This document shows positions 1 through 9,583 of a stretch of 31,412 nt of DNA, one piece after another. The position numbers and the translations under genes were made by a program. Positions within the stretch are counted from its first letter, which is position 1, and every line of letters starts with the position of its first letter. Source of the stretch: Acidobacteriota bacterium (GTDB lineage: Bacteria; Acidobacteriota; Vicinamibacteria; Vicinamibacterales; UBA8438); assembly GCA_003533545.1 (NCBI GenBank), contig DQEK01000250.1, positions 1 through 31,412 of the forward strand. The letters are read 5' to 3'. The notes beneath the pieces are model-generated. The model saw only the letters and a program-made list of their open reading frames with translations, searched no databases and was not told the origin of the DNA.

Positions 1-114
1 AAGGTGCGCCGAGGGGAAACACGGCCGGTATTCGACCAACACAGGTTGTTGGTCGCCAGGATTCACCGCCTGTTGAATGCTGCGGGGCTTCTGTCACGAG
101 TCGCTAGGTTATAG
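1..114 (+). CDS. Possible C-terminal end of an unidentified protein (partial)
   Basis: Frame 1 is open from the window edge to a TAG at 112-114, giving 37 residues rich in Arg and Leu that look helical (motif LLVARIHRLLNAAG). The start lies outside the window and I do not recognise the family. Frame 3 is also open for about 100 bases, so the choice of frame is not certain. A gene ending here would leave a 132-base leader before gap, which is a reasonable place for the gap promoter. I see no convincing -35/-10 pair in 115-246. Confidence 0.28.
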   Translation, partial: KVRRGETRPVFDQHRLLVARIHRLLNAAGLLSRVARL

Positions 115-180
115 GTCGTCTATACCGCCAGACATCGGGGTGGCATCGGAGCGGCCGCTTTGCGACAGCGCTTGGTGTAA

Positions 181-1254
<1,074 letters not shown>

Positions 1255-1268
1255 GCGGCGACAGCATC

Positions 1269-2468
1269 GTGAAGAAGAAAACCATTCACGAGCTGGACCT
1301 TGACGGTCGGCGCGTGTTCATACGCGTCGACTTCAACGTACCAATGCTCGACGGCGTGATCGGAGACGACACTCGCATTCGCGCTGCGCTACCGACGCTG
1401 ACCTACGCGCTCGATCACGGTGCAACGCCCATCCTAGGCTCGCACCTCGGTCGCCCCAAGGGTAGCTCGGTCAGTGACCTCAGCCTGCGACCGGTCGCGG
1501 ACCGGCTGGCCGAACTGGTTGGCTGTCGCGTCGTCTTCGCCGACGACTGTGTCGGCACCCCGGTGACCGAGGGCCTCAGCCAGGTGGGGACAGGTGGTCT
1601 CGTCCTTCTTGAGAACCTTCGGTTTCACACGGGAGAAGAAACAAACGACCGCGAGTTTGCCAAGGCCCTAGCGGCACCAGCTGACTGTTACGTCAACGAC
1701 GCGTTCGGAGCCGCGCACCGTGCGCACGCCTCCACGTCCGGCATCGTCAACCATCTCTGTCCTGCGGCAGCCGGACTGCTGATGGCCGCCGAATTGCGGC
1801 ATCTCGGCGGCCTGTTGGACTCACCACCCCGTCCCTTCGTGGCCATCCTCGGCGGTGCGAAGGTGTCTGGCAAGATGGAAGTCATCGAAAACCTCCTCGG
1901 TAGAGTCGATACGTTGCTGATCGGAGGGGCGATGGCCTACACCTTCCTGAAGGCCCGAGGACTCCCCGTTGGTCGATCGCTCGTGGAAGACGGCCTAGTT
2001 GACAACACCCGGGCGATAGAGCGAAATGCCGAGGCGCAAGGGGTATCGCTTGAACTTCCGTCAGACCACGTCGTCACACCGGCACCGGAGATAAAGGCGG
2101 CGTTTGAGACCATAGCCGTGGAAGACCCGGCTATCGGTGACCGGCTTGGCGTGGACATCGGCCCGGCAACCGTGCAACGTTACGTCCGCGTTATCAGTAA
2201 AGCCCGTACCATCGTTTGGAACGGGCCCATGGGTGTCTTCGAGGTCGATCCATTCGCCTTGGGAACAATGGCGGTCGCCGAGGCGGTGGCCGCAAGTGAA
2301 GCCGAGTCGATCGTGGGTGGCGGCGATTCAGTCGCCGCGATTGGTCGGGCCGGGGTCGGCGACCGCATCACTCACATTTCCACCGGCGGCGGCGCGTCGC
2401 TTGAGTTACTCGCTGGCCAGTGCCTCCCGGGTGTCCAAGTACTACCCGATACCACGGAAGGAGCCTGA
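1269..2468 (+). CDS. pgk: Phosphoglycerate kinase
   Basis: This cytoplasmic enzyme transfers phosphate from 1,3-bisphosphoglycerate to ADP, the step after gap. The 399-residue product matches bacterial monomeric PGK. The N-terminal RVDFNVP substrate motif, HLGRPKG, the ENLRFH region, LGGAKVSGK in the nucleotide domain and the GGGDSVAA / STGGGASLELL phosphate-binding loops are all present in order. The GTG at 1269 is chosen because VKKKTIHELDLDG matches the family N terminus. The ribosome-binding site is weak, so coupling to gap, which ends 14 bases upstream, is likely. An in-frame ATG at 1194 lies inside gap and is unlikely. Confidence 0.96.
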   Translation: MKKKTIHELDLDGRRVFIRVDFNVPMLDGVIGDDTRIRAALPTLTYALDHGATPILGSHLGRPKGSSVSDLSLRPVADRLAELVGCRVVFADDCVGTPVTEGLSQVGTGGLVLLENLRFHTGEETNDREFAKALAAPADCYVNDAFGAAHRAHASTSGIVNHLCPAAAGLLMAAELRHLGGLLDSPPRPFVAILGGAKVSGKMEVIENLLGRVDTLLIGGAMAYTFLKARGLPVGRSLVEDGLVDNTRAIERNAEAQGVSLELPSDHVVTPAPEIKAAFETIAVEDPAIGDRLGVDIGPATVQRYVRVISKARTIVWNGPMGVFEVDPFALGTMAVAEAVAASEAESIVGGGDSVAAIGRAGVGDRITHISTGGGASLELLAGQCLPGVQVLPDTTEGA

Positions 2469-2471
2469 GGA

Positions 2472-3236
2472 ATGCGGAAACCTTTCGTTGCGGCTAACTG
2501 GAAAATGCACAAAACGGTCGACGAGTCTGTGGACTATGTGCGCCGCTTCCTACCCCTTGTCAACCCGGACGCTGACGTTGACATCGTCGTCGCCCCTTCC
2601 TTCCTTGCATTACCAGCGCTAGTCGAGGCAACTAGAAACAGCCGGGTCGGTGTGGCCGCCCAGAACGTCAACGCCAAGCCCCAGGGCCCTTTCACCGGAG
2701 AGGTCAGCCTGGGCATGCTACAGGCTTCCGGAATAGAGTTTGTCATCATTGGTCATTCCGAACGTCGACAACTCTACGGAGAAACCAACGCTGACGTGAA
2801 CGCCAAAGTCCTAGCCTCGGTCGACGCCGGTCTCACCCCAATCGTCTGTGTAGGCGAGACGCTAGCGGAGCACGAAGCTGGCACGACGTTCGAAGTAATA
2901 GAGCGTCAGATAAGAGAAGGATTGGCCAACCTCACAACGGATCGGGGTGCGACAATGGTCGTGGCCTACGAACCCGTGTGGGCCATCGGCACCGGCCAGG
3001 TCGCTACACCCGACCAGGCCAACGCGGCGCATCAGCACATTCGCGCCCAGCTTGTGTCACAGTTCGGGAACGATGCGGCGTCGGCCTGCCGCATCATCTA
3101 TGGCGGCAGCGTGAAACCAGACAATGCCGCCGAAATAATGGGATGTGCCGATGTCGACGGGTCGCTCGTGGGCGGTGCCGGTCTCGACCCCTCAAGTTTC
3201 GCCGAGATCATTGCCGTGAGCCGTCCATCGCGTTAG
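2472..3236 (+). CDS. tpiA: Triose-phosphate isomerase
   Basis: This cytoplasmic TIM-barrel enzyme interconverts dihydroxyacetone phosphate and glyceraldehyde 3-phosphate. All active-site residues are visible in the 254-residue product: N9 and K11 in AANWKMHK, H95 in IGHSERR, and E167 in AYEPVWAIGTG. The phosphate-gripping YGGSV motif and a late GGAGL motif are also present. The ATG follows the pgk stop by three bases, with a GGAAGGAG stretch overlapping the end of pgk, so the two are cotranscribed and probably translationally coupled. Nothing about the protein is unusual. Confidence 0.97.
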   Translation: MRKPFVAANWKMHKTVDESVDYVRRFLPLVNPDADVDIVVAPSFLALPALVEATRNSRVGVAAQNVNAKPQGPFTGEVSLGMLQASGIEFVIIGHSERRQLYGETNADVNAKVLASVDAGLTPIVCVGETLAEHEAGTTFEVIERQIREGLANLTTDRGATMVVAYEPVWAIGTGQVATPDQANAAHQHIRAQLVSQFGNDAASACRIIYGGSVKPDNAAEIMGCADVDGSLVGGAGLDPSSFAEIIAVSRPSR

Positions 3237-3241
3237 GACGC

Positions 3242-3247
3242 TATAAT
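3242..3247 (+). promoter_or_regulatory. Possible -10 box ahead of secG
   Basis: A perfect TATAAT lies just after the tpiA stop, 17 bases before the secG ATG and just upstream of its GGAAAGAGGAG ribosome-binding site. There is no good -35 at 16-18 bases spacing. It could give secG and the tRNA an internal promoter separate from the glycolytic genes. Confidence 0.35.
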
Positions 3248-3264
3248 CAGAGGAAAGAGGAGTT

Positions 3265-3648
3265 ATGTTAAGTATTCCCCTCACCGTATTGCACGTGCTC
3301 GTCTGCCTGCTCCTTATCGCCGTGGTCCTGATGCAACAGGGCAAAGGCGGCGACATCGCAGCCGCGTTCGGCGGCAGCGGCAGTCAGACGGCCTTCGGTG
3401 CACGTGCAGGTGCGTCGGTCCTGACCCGCGCCACGACCGTGCTCGGCATACTGTTTATGGTGGGCTCGATGACGCTCGCAATCATGGGACAGCGCGACAC
3501 CAGTTCAGTGCTTACCGGGGTTGAGGGTCCAGGCCTACAACCCACAGAACCGGTCTCAGCACCGATTGAGATTGACCCAACGCCGGCGTCCGTGGAGCCC
3601 GAAGCGTCGGATGGAAACGCCACCGAAACTCCGGCGGAACCTCAGTAG
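3265..3648 (+). CDS. secG: Preprotein translocase subunit SecG
   Basis: SecG is the small accessory subunit of the SecYEG channel in the inner membrane. The 127-residue product has two hydrophobic helices (about residues 4-23 and 50-70) separated by the characteristic cytoplasmic loop MQQGKGGDIAAAFGGSGSQ. It ends in a variable, acidic, Pro/Thr-rich tail. A strong ribosome-binding site (AGAGGAG) precedes the ATG. Its place after tpiA and directly before a tRNA-Leu is a widely seen gene order. The tail is longer than in short SecG proteins but within the family range. Confidence 0.95.
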   Translation: MLSIPLTVLHVLVCLLLIAVVLMQQGKGGDIAAAFGGSGSQTAFGARAGASVLTRATTVLGILFMVGSMTLAIMGQRDTSSVLTGVEGPGLQPTEPVSAPIEIDPTPASVEPEASDGNATETPAEPQ

Positions 3649-3669
3649 CGTGACGTATGTAATACCCAC

Positions 3670-3754
3670 GCGGAAGTGGCGGAACTGGCAGACGCACTAG
3701 CTTGAGGGGCTAGCGAGCCAATGGCTCATGGGGGTTCAAATCCCCCCTTCCGCA
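3670..3754 (+). tRNA. tRNA-Leu, anticodon GAG
   Basis: The 85-base class II tRNA folds fully. The acceptor GCGGAAG (3670-3676) pairs with CTTCCGC (3747-3753), followed by discriminator A. The anticodon stem CTAGC/GCTAG encloses loop TTGAGGG, giving anticodon GAG, which reads CTC/CTT. The long variable arm has stem GAGCC/GGCTC, as expected for tRNA-Leu, and the T arm is GGGGG-TTCAAAT-CCCCC. CCA is not encoded. It lies 21 bases after secG and may be cotranscribed with it. Confidence 0.97.
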
Positions 3755-3868
3755 CTATCGGTTTTAGGTAAGCTAGGCGCCTCGTGGGAGCGCCGACTCG
3801 GGAACCAACGCCAACGTTCTTTCTGGGGCAGTCTCGGAAACACGCTGGCCAAACTCGGAGGACCCAAC

Positions 3869-4198
3869 ATGGCGCGATCGACAAGAGTAACCAAAGCAAT
3901 GAACAAAACCCAGATTCTGTCTGAGATTGCGGAACAAACAGACCTATCCAAGAAGCAGGTGTCCGCCGTCCTCACCGCACTCGGTGGCGTGATCGGGCGA
4001 CACGTCAAGAAGGGTGCCGTAGGACAGTGCACCATTCCCGGGCTGATGAAGATCAAGACGGTAAAGAAGCCGGCACAGCGGGCGAAGAAAAACGTCCCGA
4101 ACCCATTCAAACCAGGCGAACTCATGGACGTGAAAGCGAAGCCCGCCAGCACCCGCGTGAAGATCCTAGCGCTCAAGGGTCTCAAGGATATGGTCTAG
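3869..4198 (+). CDS. HU/IHF-family DNA-binding protein with extended termini
   Basis: The 109-residue product is a small basic nucleoid-type DNA-binding protein. The HU-like fold begins at MNKTQILSEIAEQTDLSKKQV (residue 11 on). The usual DNA-binding arm region is represented by a Lys/Arg-rich stretch with RAKKNVPNPFKPGE, followed by AKPASTRVKILALKGLKD. This matches the HU-like variant with a PGLxKxK segment rather than canonical HupA/HupB. The ATG at 3869 has GGAGG at ideal spacing; the alternative ATG at 3899 lacks one. Residues 1-10 are therefore a real short basic extension. The gene has its own leader after the tRNA. Confidence 0.88.
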   Translation: MARSTRVTKAMNKTQILSEIAEQTDLSKKQVSAVLTALGGVIGRHVKKGAVGQCTIPGLMKIKTVKKPAQRAKKNVPNPFKPGELMDVKAKPASTRVKILALKGLKDMV

Positions 4199-4214
4199 TA
4201 ACACACCCGACATC

Positions 4215-4252
4215 GGCGGCGGGGGGCTCCCTCAATGAGTCACCCTGCCGCC
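4215..4252 (+). terminator. Possible hairpin downstream of the HU-like gene
   Basis: GGCGGCGGGG (4215-4224) can pair with CCCTGCCGCC (4243-4252) over ten positions with one G-U pair, closing an 18-base loop, 17 bases after the stop codon. A T-rich stretch occurs only about 20 bases later, so this is not a classic intrinsic terminator. Confidence 0.35.
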
Positions 4253-4371
4253 ACCCACTCTCGCTCAGCTTTTCTCTAATGGCATCGTGTCGTGCGCCGG
4301 CACATTGCTGGCCGCCCCTCCTACGCCCCACCGGCTTGTTTCTGAACATGTTGGTGGCCTGACCCGGGTGG

Positions 4372-4377
4372 TAAGCT
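4372..4377 (+). promoter_or_regulatory. Possible -10 element for a leaderless M1-like transcript
   Basis: TAAGCT fits the TANNNT form of a -10 element and ends seven bases before the ATG at 4385. No Shine-Dalgarno-like sequence lies between. This is the arrangement expected of leaderless mRNA, and it parallels the clearer cases at 16573 and 19589. The sequence is degenerate, so it could be chance. Confidence 0.3.
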
Positions 4378-4384
4378 GAGATAC

Positions 4385-6988
4385 ATGCCGCGTGCACGGG
4401 GCGCCCTTGTGTGGCCGTTAAGCGCTACTCTGGCGCTATTGGCCTCCCTGCATACGGGTGTAGCCAGCAGTCGGACGGGCATACCCGGTGGCTTCCCACA
4501 GGACAAAGGCACGGAGAACGCCAAAACACCGCCGCTATACGACACGATCCGTGACGCGAAACTCGTTCATGCTGGGCAAATTCTTGACGGCAGTTTTCGT
4601 CTAGATCGCTTCGAACTCAAGCTGACCGACGGCCATCTGTACCTAGCGCCACAGACTAATGGTGTCGTCACTACGGTCGTCTTTCTCGGTAATGGCCTAA
4701 TTCGCGGATATCCACCAGATGCGGTGGAGCACCATCAACTCAAGAAGCTGTCGGACAGACACCATGTCGAAGAAACCTTCGACCGGCTCCTGATCTGGTC
4801 GGCGGGTGACGTCAGCAACCAGATACGGGCCCTGGCGACACCGGCCGATGAGCGAGACACCGACAGAGCTAACCGTCTGCTTGAAAGCCGGCGTGAGGCT
4901 CGACTCCACCAACAGCTGGACAACCCAGACAGCCGCGTATTAAACGACCTCCTGCGCCGTCAGGCCGAGACGCTCCACTCCGAGCGCACCTACCTGGCAG
5001 TCGAACTCAACACCAAAGACCACGGCTGGCTCACCGTCGAGGTCGAACCAAATCAGCACGAGGAAGTTCGGCTCTATCGTTACGACCGGCGCCGGCAAGT
5101 GACCGACACCTGGATGAATGTGCACCAGCTGTTCGACTTCGCCCCGGACGACCAAGACGCGGCGCTCGACGGCTTCCCCGTTGACCCCGACTCGCTAGAC
5201 AAGGACGACGCCACGGGAACGGCCCTTGGCCTCCCGCTGCGGCCGATCGTGACCCCTACCGATGGTCGCCCGGCTCGGGCGACGGTATCTCGCACACAGG
5301 TCGATCTGGCCCTAGAGAACAATGGGGACGCCACCGGCACGGCAGCATTACTAGTCGAACCACTTGAACCCACCCGTGGCCTCAGGCTCCGGATCAGTCC
5401 AACGCTTGGAGTGACTGAGGTCCGGTGGCGACCCGATCACACCAACGGATCACTAGATTCCGCTCTGTTGGTAGAGCCAGACGCTCTGGACGGGAAAGAC
5501 ACCGCACCGGATGAACCGACCAGCCTCAGCGGCGCTCCTCTGCACTTCGTCCAAGAGCGATACGACCGGCTAATGGACGACGACCTGTTCGAGCCTTGGG
5601 TCACGGTCGCGTTTCCGCACACAGTTGGGCGTGGCGATCAGTTCATCCTGGAATTAGCCTACGAAGGTGAACTGATCGAACGTCAACGGCAGACACTCGA
5701 CTTTCTGCTGAAGGACACGATTTTCTGGTATCCCAAACACCCCGATACGCTCAGTAGTAGGCTGGACCTGACCTTCAGAGTGCCCGAACGGTATCGGATC
5801 GCCAGCGCCGGCACCCTAACCGACGAACAGGTGGTCGACGAGACTCGGATCGTGAGGTGGGTTACTGACGGACCAGTCCGCAGTATGGCGTTTCACTACG
5901 GCGAGTTCGAAGTGACCACAACCGAGTTGCCGGATGGACCCACCATCTCCGTCTACGGCAACGACAACCACCTTGGTTTCCGACCAGGCGCTCACGAGAA
6001 AACCATCTCCGACCTAACCAACTCGATAAGACTCTTCTCCGAATATTTCGGACCATTCCCGTACGACTCGCTCTTGGTCACGGAAACGGCGACCCAAAGT
6101 GGTCAAGCCTTTCCCGGCCTCGTACTGCTGTCATACCAGGCGTTCGGCGAGCTGTTTACCGGCGAGGCTGAGCTATTCCGGGCTCATGAGGTCGCCCACC
6201 AGTGGTGGGGCGCCGGTATCAACTGGGCCAGCTACCGCGATCAGTGGATGACCGAGGGGTTCGCACACTACGCCGCGGCGTTGTACGCGTTGCACGCGCT
6301 CGACAACCCAGACCAGTTCGACGACATGATCAACGCTTGGCGGCTCGACGTTCTCGGTGAAGGACAAGTCGGACAGGGACTTGGACTCCGGCACTACGGC
6401 TTTCGTCCGGAAGTTCTACGGCGTAGCGACGCACACAAGTCCGGAGCCCTCGTGGTCGGCTACAGGCTGAACTCCAGGGAAACCCTCTTCGATTACCGCC
6501 TCTTGGCATACGAGAAAGGGGCCTACGTGCTGCACATGCTGCGGTCGATGCTGCTCGACCCCAACACCGGTGACGACCAGCGATTCAAAGCAATGATGCG
6601 CCGTTACGCAACCGAACATGTGGGAAACGTCATGTCTACCCGATCCTTCGAGGCGACAGTGACCGAAACGTTCGGGGAACCGATGGACTGGTTCTTCGAC
6701 CAGTGGGTTTACGGAGTAGAGGTACCAACCTATCGACCGAACTTCGATACGAGCGCCGTCGTGGACGCTCCGTCACCATTCTTACTCCATGGCACCGTCC
6801 GACAGGAAAATGTTTCGGACGGCTTTAGGATGCCCGTTCCGGTGCGAGTCACGTTCGACGACGACTCGACGGCAACCTATCAGGTTTGGATTGATGCGGA
6901 AGAGGTCACGGTGGAGATCCCCTTGCCGGCTCGGCCGACTCGTGTCGAGTTCAACCACGGCCGTGCGGTACTGGCCAAGGTCCGGTAG
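4385..6988 (+). CDS. Exported M1-like (gluzincin) metallopeptidase
   Basis: The 867-residue protein starts with a signal peptide (hydrophobic stretch at about residues 11-24), so it acts outside the cytoplasm. The zinc site of family M1 is intact: HEVAH at residues 601-605 and the third ligand E624 in MTEGFAHY, 18 residues after the second His. A typical M1 C-terminal segment FFDQWVYGVEVPTY follows. The GxMEN exopeptidase motif that binds the substrate amino group in classic M1 aminopeptidases is not seen; the corresponding segment reads GQAFPGLVLLS. About 400 residues before the M1 core show no family I recognise. It is therefore a zinc peptidase of M1 type, but exopeptidase activity is not assured. 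It appears monocistronic. Confidence 0.85.
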   Translation: MPRARGALVWPLSATLALLASLHTGVASSRTGIPGGFPQDKGTENAKTPPLYDTIRDAKLVHAGQILDGSFRLDRFELKLTDGHLYLAPQTNGVVTTVVFLGNGLIRGYPPDAVEHHQLKKLSDRHHVEETFDRLLIWSAGDVSNQIRALATPADERDTDRANRLLESRREARLHQQLDNPDSRVLNDLLRRQAETLHSERTYLAVELNTKDHGWLTVEVEPNQHEEVRLYRYDRRRQVTDTWMNVHQLFDFAPDDQDAALDGFPVDPDSLDKDDATGTALGLPLRPIVTPTDGRPARATVSRTQVDLALENNGDATGTAALLVEPLEPTRGLRLRISPTLGVTEVRWRPDHTNGSLDSALLVEPDALDGKDTAPDEPTSLSGAPLHFVQERYDRLMDDDLFEPWVTVAFPHTVGRGDQFILELAYEGELIERQRQTLDFLLKDTIFWYPKHPDTLSSRLDLTFRVPERYRIASAGTLTDEQVVDETRIVRWVTDGPVRSMAFHYGEFEVTTTELPDGPTISVYGNDNHLGFRPGAHEKTISDLTNSIRLFSEYFGPFPYDSLLVTETATQSGQAFPGLVLLSYQAFGELFTGEAELFRAHEVAHQWWGAGINWASYRDQWMTEGFAHYAAALYALHALDNPDQFDDMINAWRLDVLGEGQVGQGLGLRHYGFRPEVLRRSDAHKSGALVVGYRLNSRETLFDYRLLAYEKGAYVLHMLRSMLLDPNTGDDQRFKAMMRRYATEHVGNVMSTRSFEATVTETFGEPMDWFFDQWVYGVEVPTYRPNFDTSAVVDAPSPFLLHGTVRQENVSDGFRMPVPVRVTFDDDSTATYQVWIDAEEVTVEIPLPARPTRVEFNHGRAVLAKVR

Positions 6989-7015
6989 AACTCCCCCAGC
7001 CATCTACCCGTCGGG

Positions 7016-7044
7016 TTGACAACCCGCACGGTCCGGTCGACAAT
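7016..7044 (+). promoter_or_regulatory. Possible sigma-70-type promoter for the radical SAM gene
   Basis: A perfect TTGACA (7016-7021) is followed after 17 bases by GACAAT (7039-7044, four of six matches to TATAAT). The start codon at 7116 would leave a leader of roughly 65 bases. The TTGACA overlaps a small inverted repeat, CGGGTT-gac-AACCCG (7012-7026), which could be the end of the preceding transcript or an operator. Confidence 0.35.
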
Positions 7045-7115
7045 CCAGGGGCTCACGCGGTCGACAAGGTCCCAGCCTTCAGACTGCCATTTCGACCCGG
7101 TACGGTCCCTGAAAC

Positions 7116-8564
7116 ATGCGCAATCTGCGGGCGGTCCACGCCTTCGTCGAAAAACACCGGCGACGCCGCCAAAGCAACAAGGTGCTCCACGGCCATCCAT
7201 CTCCGGTGCACTGGCTCGCGAAGGACCTATCCATGCCGGACGTGCTCCGGGCTCGGAAGCTGGCTGACCGCGAAATCCGCAAGCGAGTCAACTTGTACGT
7301 CGGGACGCCTTACTGCCTGCCGACCGAGCCTGACCGCTGCGGTTTCTGCCTGTTCCCGAGTGAGATTTACACGAACCATCACCAGTTAGACGAATATCTT
7401 GGCTATCTCAAGCGTGAGGGCGACCTGTTTCGGGACCACTTCGAAGGTGCTGAATTGGCCAGCATCTACTTCGGCGGAGGCACTTCGAATCTCTACAAAG
7501 CCGACCAGTATTCTCGCCTCATGGACATCGTACGTGGCGTGTTCGAGATTCCACCGCACATCGAGGTCACCCTCGAAGGCATTCCCCAAACATTCAGTCA
7601 TGACAAGCTGCTCGGGATGAAGCAGAGCGGGATGACTCGGATCAGTATGGGCGTCCAGCAACTTGACGACGAGCTAATCAAGGCCAGCGGACGAAAGCAG
7701 CGAGCCGACCAGGTGTTCCGCACGCTGGAATCCTGCGAGTCACTCGGGTTACCTGCCAGTGTTGATTTGATCTTCGGTTGGCCGAACCAGACCCTCGAAC
7801 AGTTAGTGCACGACCTCGAAGCGATCGCTGCGACTGGGGTAGCTCACATCACGCACTACGAGTTGAACGTCGCCGGACGCACCGACTTTTCTCGAAATCG
7901 CCGCGGTGAGCTGCCGTCGACCGAACAGAACCTCGAGATGTATCGCGTTGGCAAGGCGGTACTCGAAGCGTGCGGCTACACGCAGGTTACCCCCTATGAT
8001 TTTGAGCGACAGGACTCGGGCCTGGCCAGCTCATACCTGTACGAGGAACTGTTCCGAAAGCCGTTCCAGTCCGACGAGGAAGGGCCCATCGGCTTCGATG
8101 CCTGGGGCTGGGGATACGCCGGAATCTCATTCTTTTTCGGAACCACCCAATCGCCCGGCTGGGCCTTCATGAACCAGGTTCGCATCGACGAATATTTCCG
8201 ATGTATTCGCGAGGGGCGGTACCCAGTCATGCGTGGATTCCATTACACGCCGGCCGACCTTCGACTACACCTACTTTTCCAGGAGCTCCAGGGCATGGCC
8301 GTCGACCGAACGGCCTATCGTCACCTGTTCAGTCTCGACGTCGTCGATGAACACCGCATCGTCTGGACAGCGTTCGAAGAACTAGGTTGGGTCAGCGTCG
8401 CGAGCGACAAAATCACGGTGCACGGAGACGGTGTCTTCTACCTGCCGTTACTCCAGAACGCCCTAGCATACGGCCGTAACGAACAGATGCGCAGGAAGCC
8501 AACCCCCGTTTCAATTACGGTTCCGGCCAGCCCCTCACCCGCCCTGGTCGCCGGACCGGCCTGA
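7116..8564 (+). CDS. HemN-like radical SAM protein with C-x7-C-x2-C motif
   Basis: The 482-residue protein has the layout of the coproporphyrinogen III dehydrogenase (HemN) family: YVGTPYC strand, FGGGTSN glycine motif near residue 120, SMGVQQLDD, then SVDLIFGWPNQT. The 4Fe-4S cluster cysteines are C67, C75 and C78, that is C-x7-C-x2-C, whereas HemN and most radical SAM enzymes have C-x3-C-x2-C. The spacer reads LPTEPDR. The C-terminal third includes a HemN-C-like helical segment (YTPADLRLHLLFQELQG). The start ATG at 7116 is the first in frame and has no clear ribosome-binding site. No haem biosynthesis gene is nearby, so oxidative decarboxylation of coproporphyrinogen should not be assumed. 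The reaction is unknown. Confidence 0.83.
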   Translation: MRNLRAVHAFVEKHRRRRQSNKVLHGHPSPVHWLAKDLSMPDVLRARKLADREIRKRVNLYVGTPYCLPTEPDRCGFCLFPSEIYTNHHQLDEYLGYLKREGDLFRDHFEGAELASIYFGGGTSNLYKADQYSRLMDIVRGVFEIPPHIEVTLEGIPQTFSHDKLLGMKQSGMTRISMGVQQLDDELIKASGRKQRADQVFRTLESCESLGLPASVDLIFGWPNQTLEQLVHDLEAIAATGVAHITHYELNVAGRTDFSRNRRGELPSTEQNLEMYRVGKAVLEACGYTQVTPYDFERQDSGLASSYLYEELFRKPFQSDEEGPIGFDAWGWGYAGISFFFGTTQSPGWAFMNQVRIDEYFRCIREGRYPVMRGFHYTPADLRLHLLFQELQGMAVDRTAYRHLFSLDVVDEHRIVWTAFEELGWVSVASDKITVHGDGVFYLPLLQNALAYGRNEQMRRKPTPVSITVPASPSPALVAGPA

Positions 8565-8631
8565 GTCTGACCTTCGCTGGCGTACCGGTTATCTAAGTCT
8601 CGTACGGACTTCGTCTTCTACGGACTTTGCT

Positions 8632-8645
8632 GCCGTACTTACGGC
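8632..8645. terminator. Short perfect hairpin between convergent genes
   Basis: GCCGTA-ct-TACGGC lies in the 130-base gap between the stops of the radical SAM gene and the CitE-like gene. Being palindromic it could end transcription from either side. There is no T-run, so this is weak. The rest of the gap holds two copies of ACGGACTT about 20 bases apart and nothing else I can name. Confidence 0.22.
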
Positions 8646-8694
8646 GGACTGTGAAGCTACACACTCCACTGAGCAGCGAACGCGAGGGATCGGA

Positions 8695-9552
8695 TTACCG
8701 GCCCACGCGATCAACAGCGGTCGCAACGGCAAGCACCCGCTGAGCCGAAGCAATGACCGGCCGTTCAACTAGCTTTCCCTCGACAAGCAGGACGCCGCCC
8801 TTGTTGGTTTCGTAAGCCTCAACGATGCGCCGCGCCCAAGCCACCATCTCGTCGTCCGGAGAAAACCCCCCCTGAATGATCGAAACCTGGGACGGATGAA
8901 TCGCTGCTTTCCCTGTGAAGCCCAGGAGCCGTACCGCGGCCACCTCCGAGGCTAGTTGCTTCGGATCAGATACGTCCATAAACGGGGTGTCCATGGCATC
9001 GACCCCAACCAGCGCAGCCGCCGCAATCACCCGAGACCGCGCGTAAAGCAGCGCGTCCCACGTAATGCTGCACCCGAGCTCAGCCGACAGATCGACGGCC
9101 CCGAAGAACATCACCGCAACGTTGGGCGTGGCCATCGCAATGGACTCAATCGCGGCCAACCCGGCAGCGGTTTCGATCTGAACAATCAGCGGTAATCCCT
9201 CGCACGGCGGCCCAAGGCGCCGTTCAAGCGCCCGAAGGGTATCCGGCCCATTGACCTTCGGCACCATCAGCGAATCCGGCCGTACCCCAGCATCCAACAT
9301 CGCCGACAGATCCCGCTCGCCGAGCTCAGATCCAGGTTCGTTAATGCGTAGCATTATCTCGGTGGAACCGGAGGGTGGGTCAGCCAGCAGCACGATAGCC
9401 TTCTCACGGGCGTCGTCCTTCTGCTCAAAACTAACTCCGTCCTCCAAATCGAGGCACACCGCGTCAGCACCGGTGGCCACGGCCTTGGTCAAACGATCCG
9501 GCCGAACGGCAGGCACGAAGAGCACGGAACGGCGAACACGGTGAGTAGACAT
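8695..9552 (-). CDS. CitE-like CoA-ester lyase (HpcH/HpaI family), candidate citramalyl-CoA lyase
   Basis: The 285-residue TIM-barrel protein has the CitE-family signatures: LFVPAVRPDR, DLEDGV, R69 in MLRINEPGS, and Mg ligands E127 (QIETAAGL) and D154 (GAVDLSAELG). AAIHPSQV near the C terminus is also typical. These enzymes cleave or form 2-hydroxyacyl-CoA esters such as citramalyl-CoA, malyl-CoA or methylmalyl-CoA in the cytoplasm. The neighbouring CoA-transferase and MaoC hydratase make (S)-citramalyl-CoA lyase (giving acetyl-CoA and pyruvate) the best guess. Leucine-pathway HMG-CoA lyase activity, as for the Mycobacterium Rv2498c group, is the main alternative. It lies 31 bases after the MmgE/PrpD gene and ends the operon. 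Confidence 0.85.
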   Translation of the reverse strand: MSTHRVRRSVLFVPAVRPDRLTKAVATGADAVCLDLEDGVSFEQKDDAREKAIVLLADPPSGSTEIMLRINEPGSELGERDLSAMLDAGVRPDSLMVPKVNGPDTLRALERRLGPPCEGLPLIVQIETAAGLAAIESIAMATPNVAVMFFGAVDLSAELGCSITWDALLYARSRVIAAAALVGVDAMDTPFMDVSDPKQLASEVAAVRLLGFTGKAAIHPSQVSIIQGGFSPDDEMVAWARRIVEAYETNKGGVLLVEGKLVERPVIASAQRVLAVATAVDRVGR

Positions 9553-9583
9553 AGGTCGTCTCGAGTGCCAGATGAAAATCAGT

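Noticed and set aside
33..55. Eight-base perfect inverted repeat CGACCAAC/GTTGGTCG
   Set aside because: It lies inside the possible coding tail at the window edge, far from the gap start, and has no T-run or promoter next to it.
3736..4185. 149-residue open frame opposite the HU-like gene
   Set aside because: It is antisense to a well-supported gene and the tRNA flank, and has no recognisable features; it follows from GC-rich codon use.
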